From positions 1 to 8,996 of the forward strand of contig SVCR01000051.1 of the NCBI GenBank assembly GCA_015058265.1: a stretch of DNA of 8,996 nucleotides, written 5' to 3'. Source of the stretch: Clostridiales bacterium. GTDB taxonomy: Bacteria > Bacillota_A > Clostridia > Peptostreptococcales > Anaerovoracaceae. Of the stretch, positions 6,749 to 8,996 are shown piece after piece. Below the pieces are notes generated by a model. The model was not told the origin of the DNA and searched no databases. It saw only the letters and a program-made list of their open reading frames with translations. Made by a program: the position numbers and the translations under genes. How positions within the stretch are numbered: position 1 is the stretch's first letter; each line of letters starts with the position of its first letter.

Positions 6749-6779
6749 CGCCCACTTCAGAAAGCACCGCAAGTGGGCG
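6749..6779 (+). repeat. Inverted repeat just ahead of the ogg start
   Basis: CGCCCACTT (6749-6757) and AAGTGGGCG (6771-6779) are perfect 9-base arms around a 13-base loop. On the plus strand no T-run follows, so it is a poor terminator for the upstream gene. The right arm holds GTGGG, the only Shine-Dalgarno-like bases for an ATG at 6786, so a folded hairpin would hide them. On the minus strand the stem is followed by GGTTTTC. Confidence 0.55.
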
Positions 6780-6785
6780 AATATT

Positions 6786-7628
6786 ATGGATGGAACGGAT
6801 ATGAAGACGATAATAATAGAAGATATACATGATCTCGACCTCGAGCATGTATTCGAATGCGGTCAGTGCTTCCGTTGGGTGCCGGCTGATGACGGGACAG
6901 GGTCATATATAGGAGCGGCCGGGAAATACTGCGCGAGGGTAAGCCTTGAGAACGGAGACAGGACGCTTAAGATAGAAGCCTCGGGGGGCGATGAAGCCTT
7001 CTGGAGGCATTACTTTGACTTGGATACGGATTATTCCTCGATCAAGAGGGAGCTCGCGGAAAAGGAGCCCGGGATAATCCCTGCGATGGAGTACGGAGGA
7101 GGTATCAGGATACTGAACCAGGACCTGTATGAGACCATCATTTCCTTCATCATCTCCCAGAACAACAACATACCGAGAATAAGAAAATGCATCGAAGCGA
7201 TCTGCGGCAGATACGGCGGGAAGATCGGATCTTTCTTCGGAAGGGAGTGGCATGCTTTCCCTGAGCCTGAGGTCCTTGCAGCGGCAGATCCCGAAGATAT
7301 AATGGCGCTGAGGCTGGGATACAGGAGCAAATATATAGTAGAGTCTTCAAAACGATTCATCGAAGCTCCCCGCCCGGAGACTCGCGACGGATTACTTGAA
7401 TACCAGGGGATAGGACCTAAAGTGGCAAACTGCATCCTGCTGTTCGGACTCAGGAGAACTGATGCTTTCCCTATCGACACGTGGGTCAAGCACATAATGA
7501 ATGACATGTACGGATTCGAAGAGAATGATGTGCATGGAATGGCCGTTTTCGCAGAGGAGAAATACGGAAAACTCGCCGGATATGCCCAGCAGTATCTGTT
7601 CTACTACTACCGCAGCGGAAAAGAATGA
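6786..7628 (+). CDS. ogg: 8-oxoguanine DNA glycosylase/AP lyase, OGG1 family
   Basis: This enzyme removes 8-oxoguanine from DNA and nicks the abasic site. The 280 residues show the OGG1 N-terminal motif ECGQCFRW (24-31), QDLYETIISFIISQNNNIPR (112-131) and a helix-hairpin-helix with QGIGPKVANC (207-216) followed by AFPIDTWVKH. K212 matches the catalytic lysine (human K249) and D231 the activating aspartate (human D268). R131 and R180 (in LGYRSKY) match human R154 and R204, which read the opposite cytosine. There are no cysteines for an iron-sulfur cluster, which rules out the MutY/Nth group. ATG 6801 is an alternative start: it has GGATGG at 6788-6793 and would give 275 residues. It stands alone between the P-loop gene and the groESL promoter, with no clear promoter of its own, and may be read through from the P-loop gene. 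Confidence 0.92.
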   Translation: MDGTDMKTIIIEDIHDLDLEHVFECGQCFRWVPADDGTGSYIGAAGKYCARVSLENGDRTLKIEASGGDEAFWRHYFDLDTDYSSIKRELAEKEPGIIPAMEYGGGIRILNQDLYETIISFIISQNNNIPRIRKCIEAICGRYGGKIGSFFGREWHAFPEPEVLAAADPEDIMALRLGYRSKYIVESSKRFIEAPRPETRDGLLEYQGIGPKVANCILLFGLRRTDAFPIDTWVKHIMNDMYGFEENDVHGMAVFAEEKYGKLAGYAQQYLFYYYRSGKE

Positions 7629-7668
7629 GACGAACCGAAATGTGTTGTTAACTTCACAAATTTGGGTG

Positions 7669-7697
7669 TTGACATAGTATGTACACGTGAGTACAAT
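7669..7697 (+). promoter_or_regulatory. Strong sigma-A promoter of groESL
   Basis: A perfect TTGACA (7669-7674) and TACAAT (7692-7697) are separated by 17 bases. Transcription should start near 7704, directly before the CIRCE element, as is usual for HrcA-controlled chaperone operons. Confidence 0.92.
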
Positions 7698-7708
7698 AAG
7701 TAAGGTGA

Positions 7709-7735
7709 TTGGCACTCAAACAATCAGAGTGCTAA
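7709..7735 (+). promoter_or_regulatory. CIRCE operator (HrcA binding site)
   Basis: TTGGCACTC (7709-7717), nine bases, then GAGTGCTAA (7727-7735) matches the CIRCE consensus TTAGCACTC-N9-GAGTGCTAA with one change (G for A at base 3). HrcA bound here represses groESL until heat or misfolded protein draws on GroEL. The site lies at the very start of the transcript. hrcA itself is outside the window. Confidence 0.95.
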
Positions 7736-7743
7736 CAGAAAGC

Positions 7744-7775
7744 CCGCAATCATAGAGACATACATGATCATGCGG
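7744..7775 (+). repeat. Possible leader hairpin between CIRCE and groES
   Basis: CCGCA+ATCAT (7744-7753) can pair with ATGAT (7764-7768) and TGCGG (7771-7775), with a two-base bulge and a ten-base loop. It lies in the groES leader, about 20 bases before the Shine-Dalgarno. It could affect mRNA stability, but the evidence is only complementarity. Confidence 0.3.
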
Positions 7776-7810
7776 CAGACTGTAAATGATTAATTCAGGA
7801 GGCAATAATA

Positions 7811-8089
7811 ATGAGTATCGGAATCAAGCCGCTCGGCGCAAGAGTAGTAATAAAGAAGATGGAAGCAGAAGAGAGAACAGAGGCAGGATTGCTCCTGTCC
7901 GGCAGTGCCAAGGAGAAGCCGCAGCAGGCTGAGGTACTGGCTGTTGGTCCGGGAACTAAGGATGAACCTATGGAACTCAAGGTAGGCGACATCGTCATCT
8001 TCAGCAGATACGGCGGCAATGATCTTAAGTATAAGGGAACAGAATATACTATCATCAATCAGAAAGACATTCTCGCGGTCGTAGAGTAA
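7811..8089 (+). CDS. groES: Co-chaperonin GroES
   Basis: GroES forms the heptameric lid that closes the GroEL cage in the cytoplasm. The 92 residues match the normal length. The family pattern is clear: IKPLGARVVIKKMEAEERT at the start, the mobile loop TEAGLLLSGSAKEKPQ (about 23-38), VLAVGPG, KVGDIVIFSRYGG and YTIINQKDILAVVE at the end. In the mobile loop the GroEL-contacting tripeptide is LLL instead of the common IVL, and the usual proline after it is a serine; both are conservative for a hydrophobic contact. AGGAGG at 7797-7802, eight bases ahead, is an ideal ribosome binding site. It is first in the CIRCE-controlled operon, with groEL 34 bases downstream. Confidence 0.97.
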   Translation: MSIGIKPLGARVVIKKMEAEERTEAGLLLSGSAKEKPQQAEVLAVGPGTKDEPMELKVGDIVIFSRYGGNDLKYKGTEYTIINQKDILAVVE

Positions 8090-8108
8090 TCTGCCACGGG
8101 ATCATTAA

Positions 8109-8996
<888 letters not shown>

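Noticed and set aside
7641..7664. Weak dyad after ogg as a transcription terminator
   Set aside because: The arms match over only three to four bases, the stem is AT-rich and there is no following T-tract.
7763..7772. Ten-base palindrome CATGATCATG in the groES leader as an operator
   Set aside because: It is short, AT-rich and better explained as part of the bulged hairpin; CIRCE already accounts for control.

Overview
This window reads as core chromosome of an anaerobic, low-to-mid-GC Firmicute, most likely a member of the Clostridia. The evidence is strong AGGAGG-type ribosome binding sites, sigma-A promoters, a CIRCE/HrcA operator in front of groESL, a Rex redox repressor, a clostridial-type 2[4Fe-4S] ferredoxin and a bacterial OGG1-type glycosylase. 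Species cannot be fixed from the sequence alone. Apart from one protein of unknown function, nearly all genes are recognisable housekeeping genes, and I see no insertion sequence, phage gene, CRISPR array, tRNA or rRNA.

Layout. (1) Positions 1-4356 hold a tight plus-strand run: tsaB, rimI, tsaD and a long ABC-F ATPase. TsaB and TsaD build the t6A37 modification of ANN-decoding tRNAs, RimI is the acetyltransferase that usually travels with them, and the ABC-F protein works on the ribosome, so this is a translation-quality operon. (2) Positions 4357-4759 hold a 175-base spacer with a clear promoter and then a single acyl carrier protein gene. (3) Positions 4760-5552 hold rex, preceded by a perfect 9+9 palindrome next to its -10 box and followed by a terminator that works in both directions. 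(4) Positions 5573-6687 hold a divergent pair: a 55-residue ferredoxin on the minus strand and, on the plus strand, a protein that joins a P-loop domain to an Asp23/Gls24-like domain. Their -10 boxes appear to share the same bases. (5) Positions 6786-7628 hold an OGG1-family 8-oxoguanine DNA glycosylase/lyase preceded by a hairpin. (6) Positions 7669-8996 hold a strong promoter, CIRCE, groES and the first 291 codons of groEL, which runs off the window.

The gene order is a scaffold shared with Bacillus subtilis, where tsaE(ydiB)-tsaB(ydiC)-rimI(ydiD)-tsaD(gcp)-ydiF-moaC-rex-tatAy-tatCy-ydiK-ydiL-groES-groEL lie together. Here acpP replaces moaC, and the ferredoxin, the P-loop/Asp23 protein and ogg take the place of tatAy-tatCy-ydiK-ydiL. 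The least understood item is the P-loop/Asp23 fusion. Several intergenic hairpins and one short upstream ORF are the other points worth checking.
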